A DNA stretch of 64,000 bases from Tausonia pullulans. Taxonomy: Eukaryota; Basidiomycota; Tremellomycetes; Cystofilobasidiales; Mrakiaceae. Below are positions 22,392-34,242 of this stretch, one piece after another (positions within the stretch are counted from its first letter, which is position 1; every line of letters begins with the position of its first letter). The stretch is taken from assembly GCA_951802195.1 (NCBI GenBank), contig OX637626.1, forward strand, positions 868,001 through 932,000. Reading direction: 5' to 3'. The notes under the pieces were generated by a model. It did not search any database and was not told where the DNA came from. It saw only the letters and a program-made list of their open reading frames with translations. The translations under genes and the position numbers were made by a program.

Positions 22392-23313
22392 GTGACTTGT
22401 GTAGGGAGAGAAAGGACGAGAACATGTGGTCTACGCCGGTTGCTCCTGGACCACCGTTACCGTCTACCCGACTGCCCAGAACTCCATCTCTCAGCGTTAC
22501 ACCAACGAGCATCCAGTATGTCAAGACACATTATTCTTCGGTTTAGGAGGTCGTGGAATTCTCCCTTTACTATCTCCCGTCTGCACATTCACCCTTTACA
22601 CCTCCGTCCTCGCTCGCGGCTACCCTCGGAGATCCTTTTCGAGATTTCCGAACCTGACATGCCGTCCACACCCTGCTGGCTGGCTTGCGCATGTGCCCGG
22701 TCCGCCTGTGGTAGGGGTCGCATCGCGCATGCCTCGAGGAGGGATCCGTTATTGATCGCGCGGTCGATGTCGCCTCCTCAGATCGCCTGGAGTCTCGTTC
22801 TCATCATTGTCAGCATCAGTCTCTATTCGAGCATCAAGATGTTGCTCGCTCCGCTCCAGCGCTACGCTCAAAACTCACTCGCCTATAAGGCATATCATTC
22901 GATGGGAAACAGGCATTCCGCTGGGCGCTTCGCTTTGCGCGGCTCTGAAGTGCACCCACCCCGCCTACAGCTCTATCGTCGTTCGCCCAGGGATTATCCT
23001 TCTCAGGGCCGACAAAGGTCGTCCGCTACCATGGCTTGGCTTCATCCTCGTTAAAATTCATTTTTATTCGACTAACTTTTCACGCCGAAGGAGCACCGGC
23101 CGAGGTGTCACAATCCTTTCTCCATGCCTTCGTCGACTTCAACATGCACAGCTGCTCTGTCCACTACAGCCTCTCGCTCTCCTCTACCACCCGCTTCGAG
23201 ATGAAATGCTTTCGAGGCTCCGAAACAACGCCCAAGCCTTCTGTGTCGTACTCTTACTTGACGTCATCACTGAATCCGGCGATATGGCTGAGAGCAATCA
23301 GGTTGAGGACTGA
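22392..23313 (+). pseudogene. Possible decayed gene with F-box-like motif
   Basis: Three plus frames stay open for 100-220 codons over this stretch. The only recognisable element is LPSEILFEI, resembling the start of an F-box, near 22630. No conserved partner domain follows and no consistent intron set gives a long product. Chance open frames in GC-rich DNA are the main alternative. Confidence 0.15.
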
Positions 23314-23875
23314 ACCTGTCGAGCTCAACTCGAGCATCTCGAGGAGGATGAACGAAACGGCCCATTCTCCAGGAGCTGAGGACCGGCCCAGGGTGTCAGG
23401 CTTCCCTGCAAGCAGATCTACAGAGGGGAAGGGCAGGCCAGCCTCACCTGAAAGAGACGACGGTCGACCGAGCAAGCGAGTCCGAGAGAGATCGGCATGC
23501 GGAGAACCACAAAGAGAGGTTTTTTGAGAGTTTATGATTGTCATTGAAGTCGGCAGTGAGAGATGGCTCTCAAGTAATAGTCGGATGATGATCATGGAAG
23601 AACGCGGATGTTAACAGGGAAAGCTCACCTGAGATCGCCCTTCCTCTGTTCCTGCTCAGTCTTTCACATCGCAACCATGCTCGACGCAACCATTTAATCG
23701 TAGCGTCTAGAAGAAAAAAAAGGAAGAGGAGGGGAGGGTGGGGGGAGAGGAACGAAAAAGGACAATGAGCAGTTTTGATCGGCATGAGAAACCAAGGTAC
23801 ACAAAGGACAACGGGAAGGAACGCTGGGGATAGGACATATGATGGATGGGAATTCGGATCGGAAATAGAAAAAAG

Positions 23876-23945
23876 GGCAAAGAGGGCCCAAAGAGAGAGA
23901 CACAGAAAGAGAGAGAGAGACAGAGAAAGAGAGAAAGAGAGGAAG
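23876..23945 (+). repeat. GA-rich purine tract
   Basis: Long run of GAGA and GAAAGA words with almost no pyrimidines. It lies 70-140 bp after the stop codon of the minus-strand zf-4CXXC_R1 gene, so the coding strand is CT-rich there and it may fall in the 3' UTR. Confidence 0.7.
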
Positions 23946-24011
23946 ATAGAAGCGAAATATAAAGAAGCGGGAGAAAGATCAAAAAGAGGGGGGACGCAGT
24001 AAAAAGGGGGG

Positions 24012-27000
24012 TTACGCCCGCGCGCTGCCGTCGTGGACGAGCATGCCGTATTCGTGCGTGGAGAATGACTCGTCGCCTCCATCGCCGCCGGGGAGCTGCT
24101 TGCTCGGGGAAGAGGCAAAGTGGGAATCGCCGGAGACGCTGTGGAGAGAGTCCGTCGGCATAAGCGGCGAAATGGCGCTCGACGTCAAAGCGAGGGTGGG
24201 GGGGGCGGGAATGGAAGGGGAGAAGGTCGGAGCGTTGATCTCGACTGTGAGATGTCGTCCGTTAGGAGGCAGGTCGAGTGGAGAACTGAGCGCAACTCCT
24301 TCTGGGTCGAGGTAGGATCCGCCGAGATAGCCAGGTGTTGCCGAAGCTCGGCCAACGGACACCTCAGAAATGCCGCTCCCGGCGCCCATGAGGATGTTGC
24401 CACCGAGAGGGTGGGGCGAGCCGTTGACGAAGATCGAGTTCGACCTAAGTGCGGGTGAGTCCGTCCTGTCGAGCGAGAGCTGCTGGAAGTCCGGCTGCGG
24501 CACCGTCTGCTCGAGCTCGTCATCCTCATATGTGTCGAGTTCGATGTCGGAGAAGGGCGAGGTCTCGAGGAGGGAGTGGCCGTGGAGAAGCTGAGAAACT
24601 CGGTCATGCTGAAGGCCGTCGTCGTCATCGGACTGGTAGCCGTCGATGGTTTCGCCGTCCGAGTCCACCTGCTTATCCGGTACAGCACCCGTTTCCTCCT
24701 GAGCCGCCATACCGGACATCTGCTTCTTAGTCGCAGAAGCCCTGGACAAGGCTGCCCTGCCGCCGTTCCTCGCTGGCCTCGTCGTTGAGGGCACTGGTAG
24801 CTTGACCTTCAGGTTCCCGTTGGACTTGGAACTTCCCGCCGTCTTGCTCGTCGTCGGCGTAGCAATCGGCGGCAACCCGACACCCAAGCTCGATTCACGG
24901 CCGAGCGAGGCTTTCCACGTCTCCGTCCGGACGCGCTTGCCTCGGCCGAGTGCGACGTCGTCCTCCGTAGGTGGGAGCTGCTGAGGCGCGCCACCTCCGA
25001 CGCCGATGCCGTTGCCGTTGCCATGGGCGTTCTGAACCTCGTACCGTTCACTAACACGCCGTCTCCGACCGCCGTCTACGGGCGTCACCGTGGTCGATGA
25101 CCGCGAGGGCTGCGGCTCAGAGTTGGGGGGATGTAGCTGCCGTTGGCGCTTGAGGCGAGGCTCGGGCGTGTTGACGGCAGAAGCGGGAGGGGGAGGAGCT
25201 TGGGGCTTCGGCACCGGAGGGTGCAGAGCGCGTTGACGCTTGAGGGCAGAAGGTGTAGGCGCGGACGACGCGGACTTGGGTGTGGATGCGTCCGCCGCAG
25301 GAGCAGGAAGAACATAGTCGCCCGAGGGAAGGATGGGGAAGACGCCGACGGGGCTCGAACCGCTGAGAGCAACCCAAGCTTCATGGCTTCCAGCAGCGGC
25401 GACCTGGGCGTCGAGGAACATTCGTACGTTAACTCCGGTCTTGGCGGCATGGTCGGCGAGCGAGGTGCCGACGCCGACATAGAAGCCCATCCGGCCGCGG
25501 TAGCCGATCCGCTTGAGGCACGAAGAGCAGTTGCAGTGACCTGAAGACCAGAGGAAAAGCCAGGGTAAGTCAGTGCCGGTTGAGCGCAAAACAACAACAT
25601 CTCGGAGAGCAGAAGTACAAACCTTGACACTTGGCGCAGGCAAAGTCCGGGTCGTCGGCGACATCGATGTACTCGATGCCGTACCTGATGAATATAGAGC
25701 AAAATTGTTAATTAAAGGCGGAAACGAGAGAGTGACAACATCACGTACCTCTTGCGCAAGCATGTGGCACACCAAAGATTGCCGCACAAGGGGCATTCCT
25801 TCTTCCCGAGCTGGTTCTTCTCTGCCCGGCACTGGTGGCAGCCTATGGCTTGAGCCTGGATTGAAGGAGGGAGCCATAACTGGTGAGCGCGAGCCAGAGT
25901 AATGAGGAAACAGGAGATGGGGCCGCACCTTCTTGCCCTCTTGCGCCTGAGGGTTGATTGGCGGCACGGAAGCAGTGGTCTTCGCAGGCTTGGAGCCCGA
26001 CGAGGATTCCCGCTTAACGAGGATTGTGGTGGGGCGACCAGATCGCGAGACGGAGGGTCGGCGCTGGATTTCATCCTCTGAGGTTGAGGAGTTGGAGCCA
26101 GAGCACTGCAGAGGAGGGGGTTCAAGTCAGTGATCGAGGAAGAAAGAAAGGAGAAAAAAACGCCGCACGCACCGACTCAGCCAGCACTGGTGCCGTGACG
26201 AGCCTCCCAGACCTAGTCGAGCTCTGCCGCCGGTCCGGGAGAGAAACAGCGCCGCCACCTCCAAACGTTGATCTGACCGCCGAGCTTCCGTCCGTCGTCG
26301 AGAGGCTCCTCCGCTTCTTCTGCGGCCGATTCTCAAACTTGCCCCTCGAGAACGGTGTCGGCGCGGGCTGCTGCTGTGGTGCAACGATGGCGCTGCTCTC
26401 CTCCTCTGCGGCGACAGAGCTTCTCTCCGTCTCGCCACCTGAACGACTTGACCCGGGGCCGGCGGAATTTCGCTCGCGCTCAGCGGCCGCATGGCCGTTG
26501 CCGTTCGAGGCGTGAGCGACAGCACCTACGATTGCGTCGGGCTCGTCATCCTCGTCCTCCTCATCGTCGGGCACGTTGTTCATGAGCATGAACCCTCCCA
26601 GGCCCTCGCGAACCGTGATCGGGGGCAAGCCCGGGATGGGGATCCCGTTCTTCTCTGCTCGCCAGATCCGCCCGTTGGGGTCCTTGATGGCGAACTGATA
26701 GAGGCCTGGGCCGACGTGGAACTCGAGGACATGGGCATAGCCCTTGCGGGTTGGCGGCAGACAGATTGTTCGAGGGTCGCTTCCGCCGCCACAACCGCTG
26801 TCTTGGGGAGGGTCGCCAGAGGAGCCACGCTTGTCGTTTGGGGTCTGATGAAGGAAAGTAGTGGAGGTCAACAGAGAAGGACTAGATGGTAGATGAGGAT
26901 CTTCAAGTACCCACCTGAGCGTCATTCTGACTAGATAATCCCGCACGTGGTGCGGAGCCGGATACACCAGAGCCGCCATTCGACGTGTCCGCAGATGCAG

Positions 27001-29158
27001 ATGTCTTCTGCTGGTGATCGCTGTTGACCGAGCGGTCCGTCGTCGAGTTGGCCTCGCCAGAATCGTCCACATCCATGCCCATCATCAAGGAATTGGCGGC
27101 AATCAAGGGTTTGATGTCAGGCTGTGGAGGTAAAGCAGAGAAGGCCATGGGCGGGCAAAATATCAGTGGTGGTTTTCAGAAACCCACGCCCAAGCGAGGC
27201 TGACTCACCTTCTCCTCGTCTTCTCCAATCCCACGCTCCTTGCCCTTCAGACTCAGCGGGCTCTGGGCACCGCCCTCAACGAACGTCGTGACCGATGTCG
27301 CCAGGCCATTTTCCCACTCAGGCACTACATCAGATACAGCCGAGCGAGGACGCTTGGCATGCCGTGGGGAGGAGTGGCGCTCAGGGGCGTGGCCGTCGCC
27401 GGAAGTATGGAGTGTCCGCCACGACGCGTTGGGGCTGGCCATCATCGAGCAGTCAACGGCCAATGCAGCGGGAGATCCACTTGATTCAGGTCCCAGTGTC
27501 ATTTCCGCGTCCGACATGAGCGACGTGAACGAAGGAATGTCAGAGAAGAGGGGGATATGAGTTGGGCGAGGCCGTAACGGTGGTCCCGAGCGGTTCGAGG
27601 CGCCATGCAGGACCTCCAGGCTCGAGTTCTGCAAGCAAACGAGGAAGAGGTCTTCGGCGTCGTCTCGGAGGAGTTTCTGTTCCTTCATGATGCTGTCCGT
27701 TGTGTAGAACCCGTTGCTCGCGCCGTGCTCGGCGGGGTTACGCCAGCCCATCAAGCCGCCCATGAGACCGCCACCAATCCCATAGTCGTCTGTCGAGTTG
27801 AGGCCGCCACCGCCACCACTGACGAGCATGGTGCTGTCGAGCTCTGGGAGGTCGACGCCGAGGGCAAGCAGTGTGCACTTATCGGTCATGGCCGACTTCT
27901 CGGCCTCTCGATCGAAGGGGAGCGAAGCTGATACCGGGGCCGGAGAGGTGAGGCGATCCGCTGGCGTTGAGTGGTCTGTCGACGGCGGGGGCGAGACTGA
28001 CCTCGAGTCGGCATAGAAAGAGGGAGACCTAGCCGCATTGTGCGGCGGCGAGACAGGGGAGGGACCAGGGAAAGATGTTGACTCGGCGAGTGCCGCGGTG
28101 GAAGCACAGGCAAGAGCAGGGTTGGCGGAAGAAGAAGACGGGTCCAAGGAGGCCAGCGTACGTGCTGGAGGAGATGGGACTGCTGAAGGGGATAGAGGCT
28201 GAGGAGAAGCGGCGGGGGAAGGAGGCGAGGGGTTGGTCGCCTCAACTGGAGGAGGAAGAGCGGCTGCAGGAGGCGAGGGAGGAGGAGAGGAGAGCATCTT
28301 GGGATTCGACGGGACCTTCATCAACGAGAGAAGCGTCGTCTCCAGAGGGACGGCAGGTCCAGACGCCGATAATGGGGAGCCTTCGTTTGCTGTTGCCGTT
28401 AACGCGTCGTCTATCAGCGACGACGACGCCTCCTCGTCTTGCGGGATCCTCAGCCACGTCCGCCGTTGCTTGGGCAGAGATTCTCCGACATCGCCCTGCT
28501 TATGGAGATCGACTGAAGAGTCCGTAGCAGCGCTTAAAGCAAAAGCAACGGACGCTGTTGCTGCTGGCGTCTCTTCCAAGGCCGCCGCTGGTCGAGGAGA
28601 AGCTACATTGATGAAGGGAGTGGAGCGAGAGGTGGAAACCCGTCGTCGCCTGGAACCAGGCTCCGAGTGGGCAACATGGTCGAGATTCGAGGTGGTTGGC
28701 AACAACGCGTCCGGAGAGGGAGTTTGCCGGGGCGTGTGAGGGTGGAGGAGGAGGGGATCGTCGTCGTCCGACGGAGGGCGGCCGGAAGGCGGCGCCGGGG
28801 GAGGAGAGAGAGAGAGGTGGAGGGGCTTGTCTTTCCGGGATGTGCGAGCGAAGAGGGCCGAGGTGGACGCAAAGGAGCGCATAGCTGAGGAGAAGGAGGA
28901 GGAGGAGGACGGGGTGCTTAGGCTAGGGCTGCCAGCGGTGGTGGTAATGGTGGAGGACGGAGCCTTGTTGGAGGAGGAAGACGAGGAGCTGATGATGCTC
29001 TTGTCGAGACCTCGCCGAGTCGCCCGAGGGAGCGGCGGGGTGAGAACCTCAGGCGACGTCGAGGTGCTCCGACTGCTCCACCTCCCGTCCTCGTTGTGCT
29101 TGTCGTCGTCTACGACGATGACGGCCGGTGGCCGGACGGCCGTCTTGAGGGCGGCCAT
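24012..29158 (-). CDS. Large zf-4CXXC_R1 (CDCA7-like) zinc-finger protein
   Basis: The product is about 1,550 residues. Exon 1 (down to about 27200) encodes some 650 mostly disordered Ser/Pro-rich residues. A second region has an unusual well-ordered block (HVLEFHVGPGLYQFAIKD, then PIPGLPPITVREGLGGFML) followed by acidic and basic stretches. The zinc finger follows: CHQCR, ECPLCGNLWCATCLRKRYG, then FACAKCQGHCNCSSCLKRIG, matching the four-CXXC pattern of PF10497. In animals this domain occurs in CDCA7 proteins that bind DNA and recruit the HELLS remodeller; the role of fungal members is unsettled. A disordered Ser/Pro-rich tail ends at TAA 24012-24014. The junction EEK to PDIKPLIAANS (about 27178 to 27127) joins the two halves; an ATG at 27148 leaves a two-gene reading possible. 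The 5' end may extend upstream of ATG 29158. Confidence 0.82.
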
Positions 29159-29980
29159 CCCGACGTGGGGGCGGACTCGGTTGAATGGGCGAGGTTCCCG
29201 CGTCGTCGTCGTCGAACGATGCGCCGGGCCGTTCCCAGGATGGAGCGGGGGTAGGTGGAGAGGGAGGGGACCAGAGGGGAGGATGCAGGGATTGAAGAGC
29301 TGTTGTTGCTCGAAGGAGGCTAGAGAAGCGCAGGTGGAGGGGAGACGAGGGGAGGCAGGACAAGAACAATGGTCAGCATCAGCGGCTCACGGTGGTCGCC
29401 CGAGATCGATGCTTCGCTTTCCCCGCCAACTCTGTGGCTTCGAGGCCATCAGGGCGGGGAATCCATCCTGCTAGGACCTGCAGCTCCAGCCGGACGGGTT
29501 CGGGAGAGCGAATGAGGTGGGTGGAGGGGTCGATCCTCGCTTCTTCCGTCGTCCGGAAGCCGCGTGCGTGGCCAGACTCCCCCGTTTCTCCGCCGGCCTG
29601 CCCGCCCACATGCTGATGATACTCACTTCGGGGCAAGGATGTACGTTCGTGCTCCTCGGGTCCAGGGGACCTAAGGGAGGCTGGTGAAGAGAGAGGTGGG
29701 GCGGGTCGTTGTGTTGCTGGGGGGAAGGGGGGCGGGGGCGATGGTGGTTGAGGGATTCACTTAGGAGGCGGGCGGGGCGGGAAGGAAGGGAGTGCAGGCG
29801 AGGAGAGGAGCAGCGGCGGACGGCGACGCTAGAGAAAGACCGAGGCATCCGAGGCTCTTTTTGCCTGAAATCGAAACAGATCGACGACGACGACCACCAC
29901 GACGGGCGACCGCCACGTCACCACGAAAAAGAACAAGGAAAAACATATACAAATAATATTGGAATGTGGGGTCCCTGACC
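29159..29980. other. Gap upstream of the zf-4CXXC_R1 gene, possible 5' exons
   Basis: On the minus strand the frame of ATG 29158 stays open upstream to about 29290, where an acceptor (CAACAACAG) precedes it in phase. A GTGAGC donor at about 29391 closes an open exon-like stretch reading LAGWIPRPDGLEATELAGK, and another GTGAGT donor lies at about 29628. These could be extra coding exons or 5' UTR introns. No other gene is seen; the plus-strand frames are shadows. Confidence 0.35.
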
Positions 29981-31966
29981 TCACTCAGCGGGCGTCCTCC
30001 TGCCCGCGCCATCCTTGATCTCAACCGCAGAGCCACCAAAGAGACCCTCCGCCCTCGATCCAACGGGCATGAGGAAGCCATCCGCCCCACCACGCCCCCT
30101 CGAGCTGGACCTCGCCTTCCTCGAAGGGTTCAGGCCGTCGCGCATGTACTCGTCGAACTTACTCTTCCACTCCGGGTGCCAGCGCGAGAGCGCTGGGCGG
30201 TTGGCGACGACGTCCGTGGCGGACCACGTCATCCGGAGTCTGTCGAGCTCCTCGGTCGTCTCCCCGTCAGGGCAGATGAGGTACTGCGAGAGGAGTGCAA
30301 CAAATGAGTTACGGCGATCCTGTCTCCGCCTCGGCGGCGCACTCACAAAGTCGCCACACTCGAGACGCTCTAGCATGTATGCCACCGTCTGAGGCGCCGT
30401 CCAGGCTCCCGCGGGCTTTTCAGAGCTCCCGTTGCTCGTCATGCCGGTGTGAGTCCAGCCTGAGGGAGCAGTGGATAGTTCAGTCCAAGGCCGCATGAGC
30501 GCCAAAGGGGAGGAAGCCTCGCTCACCAGGCACGAAAAGGTGAGCAGTGCACTTGGAATGGGCCACTCGGAGCTCGTGAGCGAGCTGCTCCGTGAGCGTC
30601 TTGACGGCGGACTAGAGGGGAGTGGGAGGGTGAGAAACTCAGCAAGCTTTGAAGTAGAGTTGTGGCATCCACACTCACCTTGGACACGTTGTAGGCCGCT
30701 GAGACGTCACCTTTGTCAGTCCCCCTCTGTCGTCGGAGCATCGCCGACGGAGCGAGGGCTCACCGTTTCCGGGCGGGCAAGTGATACCCTGTTTCGAGCC
30801 AGTGTTGATGATGACCGAAGGGTTTTCTTGGTTTACCATAAACGGTGCAAAGGCCTGGACACCATTGAGAACTCCGAAGACTGGCCGCAATGGAGTTCTT
30901 CAGACTTATGGACTGGCGACAGAGGCAGCGGGTGACACCCACGGTTCACTTCGAGGAGGTTGCGCCAGTTCGAAAGGTTCTTTGCAAATGTTCCTCCTCC
31001 CTCGGAGATAGCAGCGTTATTCCTGAGCGAAGACATAAGAAAGAGGGCCAGGCGTCAGGAGGCGTACGTCGGACGAAGCCGGTCGGTCGCCTGAGATCAA
31101 CCGCTACGGTGGGGGCCCACGACCAGAGAGCCTACTCACATGAGCACGTTAATCTGTGCAGTTCAGCGAGAGGTTAGCTTCACTCGGTGCGCACACAGAC
31201 AAAGGATGAGCTAGGAATGAACTCACCTCGCCAAAGGCATCGAGGACCTTTTCTCGGAACGCCTCGACTTCCTCGTACTTGGAGACGTCGACGCGTTGGA
31301 TGATGAGGTTGTTGGCCGGGTCCTTGACGTCCAGCTCGGCAGAGACGCGTTTCTGGCCGAGCGAGCAGCCCGTCAGAGAGGGGGTGCTTCTCCAGCTACA
31401 AGATTTCAGACTCACAAGTTCGCCGAAGTTGACATCGCATAGGGCGAGCTTCATCCCAACCTTCGCGAACGCCTCAGCAGCCGCGAGACCGATGCCGCTC
31501 CTACGTGATCGCAAACACGCCCGAGGATAATCAGTCTCCCGCGAGCAAGGGAAGACCGACACGAAGAATATTCTGTACTCACGCCGCTCCGGTGATGACG
31601 GCCACTCGTGTGGGTCCGATAGGCCCGAAGGTTAGCGGCTGAACAAGCGGCAGATAACAGATAGTCGTCAGCTTCGAGAAAGGAACGGCAGGGACCAATG
31701 TCGCTTCTCGCCCGGGCAGGCGAGGACAGCGTGGTCGGACATCCGTCCCGATTCCCTTGTGCAACGAGAGGGCGGGCGAGGAGGTCGTGCGATTCATCCA
31801 GGCAGTCACGGCGTCCCAAGGGGCCAGCCCCAATCGAGTGGCGGCATCGTCACCCTGGGCCAGTTCCCACGAGGAACGCAGGTATCGCTATGAAAAGAAA
31901 GGAAGAGGGGGGACTCGCCTCTCCAGTGTCGGTGATGATTGCTTGGGCTAGATCGCGGAACGGCAT
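29981..31966 (-). CDS. Short-chain dehydrogenase/reductase with N- and C-terminal extensions
   Basis: A classical SDR core is visible: cofactor motif VAVITGAASGIG (split by an intron at 31573), an LALCDV strand end, NNAAISEGG, the catalytic Ser in VIINTGSKQG and the YNVSK pair in NAAYNVSKSAVK. The acidic Asp after the second strand suggests NAD rather than NADP. About 75-100 residues precede the Rossmann fold (MPFRDLAQAIITDTGE, then RYLRSSWELAQGDDAATRLG), and about 100 residues follow the core, ending in a Gly/Arg/Ser-rich tail and TGA 29981-29983. Reaching the start needs a 31-nt GC-AG intron (31888-31918); without it the upstream exon falls out of frame. Substrate is unknown. About eight introns. 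Confidence 0.85.
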
Positions 31967-32534
31967 AGTCGAAATGAGGAGAAAGGAAAGGAAGGGGGGA
32001 AGCTGAGATGACGTCGAGTGAGCGATGGCCAAGGCGGTCAGCCAGTGTTGCAAGAGGGCGCGGGACGCGTGCGAGTGCGAAGGCGGGGGCATGAAGACGA
32101 GGGCTTGGTCTTACGGAAAGTGAAAGTGTTGAGGAGTAAGTAGTCGTCTGAGGCAGGGAGTAGGTCGAAGGTTGTTCGAGCGACAAGCGCCTCGTCGTGC
32201 CTCGTGCCCCCTCCTCTCATCGGCGCGCGGACCGACGGGGTCCAAGAAGAGAGACCCTCCGCGAAGGCAGGCTGAGGGTGAGTGGCCTCGGCTCAGAATG
32301 GATCGCTCCGACATGAGGGCTTTTTCATTGGTCAAGATGGAGATAGGCCCTATGACGTCCTATTCACTAAATAGTAGCGCCGACGATGAAGGAGGTTCGC
32401 ATTCTCGCTCTGGACCCGCCAGAAGCGGGTGAAGGAAAGAGGCAGTGGCAAGGCCTTCACGCGCTGCGCTGTCTCATTCGGCGAATTCCCCTTTCTCAGC
32501 TGGCCCCCACCATATCTCAGAAGGCGAAATGCGC
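31967..32534. other. Intergenic between COQ4 3' end and SDR start
   Basis: Holds the SDR promoter and leader, pyrimidine-rich on the minus strand. No conserved frame is seen. Confidence 0.45.
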
Positions 32535-33764
32535 TCATGATCCCATCGTGACAGCAACCTTGCCTTCCGCCTCGGCATCATGAGCCTTCTTGCTCGCCTC
32601 CCGAGCCGCCTCCTCCAACTGACGAGCCTTCCTCTCCATCTCCTGCTTTTGCAGCGCCTCCCTCTCCCTCTCTCTTAGAGTCCCCCTCCTGAAGGCTGTG
32701 CCTTCCCAGTGCCCAGGCATGACCACCCCAAGCTCCTGCCGAAGGTCGTCCATCCCTTGCTCCCACCGACGCTCCCAGTAAACACCGATCAGCGGCCGAC
32801 ACTCGTCCGCGGCACGGATCGCCCAGGGGAGGTAATCCCGGAGGAGAGTCGCCCGCCCGGAGGAGGTGAGCGTATTGAAGGGCGAGAGGACGGTGAGGGA
32901 TGAGAGGAGAGGCATCGGGAGCTTGGTCTGGTGGGCCTCGAACATCTTGAGCGCGATTTCGGGGATCAGGTTGGCCGGGAGGCCAAAGAGCGTGTGCGCA
33001 AAGTCATGCGTCTCGCTTAAGAAGAGAAGGGAAGGCCGATTGAGGGTGAGGCAATCAGAAGATGTCATCGCAACCCAGTGCGAGCGAGCGAAGGTGACTA
33101 CAAACGAGACGCGAGCGAGGCCACGACGCGTCTAGAGCGAAGACAGTTGACTCACCGGTAGCGCTGGAGAACATAGGCGAGCTCCGGGTCATCAACGTGC
33201 TGCACGGGTAGCCGGGTGTCCGGCGACGTGTTGCATCGCTCAAGCCAGTCGCAGTACGTCCGCCCGACGGTGCCGTCTGGGAGGGCGCGAAGGGCGTCGA
33301 GGTCGATGGTCTCTGAATGGATCCTTGGCCGGTCACGAAGGATGGCGCGGCCCTCGGCGGTGGAGAACATGGTGTCACGGAGACCAGGGAGCCAGGGACC
33401 AGACGTCGTCTCGGAGAGGGCAGCAATCATGTCTGGCGGAGGACAGCACATGGAGAGGGACAGACAGGCAAGACAGTTGCGCGAAGAAGCGAGCAGAGAC
33501 GCAAAGACACGGATGGGACGAGTCAGTCCGGGCGGCCGCCTTATTCGATATCTAGGCCCGATATGACTCTTCATCAGACGTACCGGCTCTACGAGGGTTC
33601 AGCAAAGCGGCACCGGCGCTGCCGATGGTGAGAACGATCTTCTCGAGGCCAGTAAGGGGGACATGGCCAGGGTAGCGAGGCGGCATCGAAGAGACGCCGC
33701 GGGCGGCGCTCTGGGCCGACAGAGTGAGGAACCTGGAGGAAGAAGCAATTGAGAGGGGCCGCAT
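32535..33764 (-). CDS. COQ4: COQ4, coenzyme Q biosynthesis protein
   Basis: Coq4 is a mitochondrial inner-membrane, matrix-side protein of the CoQ synthome and takes part in processing the ring C1 position. The product is about 310 residues. The N-terminus ([22 protein letters not shown]) is basic and Ser-rich like a mitochondrial presequence, then [39 protein letters not shown]-like block (AILRDRPRI), [36 protein letters not shown] and [19 protein letters not shown]. The zinc motif HDxxH-x11-E is complete (HDFAH, then Glu twelve residues on). A charged, Glu/Arg/Lys-rich coiled tail of about 50 residues extends past the usual end. Three introns. ATG at 33764, stop TGA at 32535-32537. Confidence 0.95.
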
Positions 33765-34242
33765 AGCGGAGGAACCGTGAGAGAGTCGAAGGGGATGAGA
33801 GGTAGGATGATGGTTGGGAGCGAGAGCGAGCGACGTCTCGCTTCGCGCCTGCCCGCTGATGACGAATCGCAGTCGTCAACAAGCGCTGATCCGTACGCTC
33901 CTTGACGTCTCCTTCAGAGATGCTACGTACACAAGAGCAGTTGCATCGCTGAGGAGAAAGGTTGATGGTTTTTCCTTTGAGATGATGGACAGGAAGGCGG
34001 AGCGGGTTAGGGGAGTCACCGCTGCTGCGTGCGTGCGGATAGCCCAGCCAGCTTCCTACCCCGACGTCGCGCTTTCGCGTTCCTACTGCGATGATTTTTT
34101 TGGAGAACCAACGAGGAAAGGCTCAATTTCGCTTTCTGAGCACGGGTGCAATTGCGCGATTAAGTAATTTGACGGAAACCCAACAGACCCTCTTTCCCTT
34201 TGATCTCCTTCCAATCCGGTGATACCATTCTCACCCAACACC
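33765..34242. other. Intergenic upstream of COQ4
   Basis: Contains the COQ4 promoter. No conserved frame is seen on either strand. Confidence 0.45.

Larger units (their letters stand above)
21836..24011. other. 2.2-kb gap with low-complexity tracts and a possible gene relic
   Basis: No intact conserved gene is recognised. Long overlapping plus-strand frames at 22392-23313 (up to 220 codons) include an F-box-like LPSEILFEI near 22630, but the rest has no F-box-protein pattern and frames shift repeatedly. Low-complexity tracts at 22020-22035 (C16) and 23876-23945 (GA-rich) are listed separately. Confidence 0.35.

Noticed and set aside
22630-22660. F-box gene call from LPSEILFEI
   Set aside because: A nine-residue match in GC-rich DNA without the rest of the F-box helices or a repeat domain is too weak to call a gene.
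27123-27178. Separate gene starting at ATG 27148 (MAFSALPPQP) for the zinc-finger half
   Set aside because: The ATG lies inside what reads as a GTGAGT to CCACAG intron that joins the two halves in phase, and no promoter-like leader precedes it. Kept as an alternative only.
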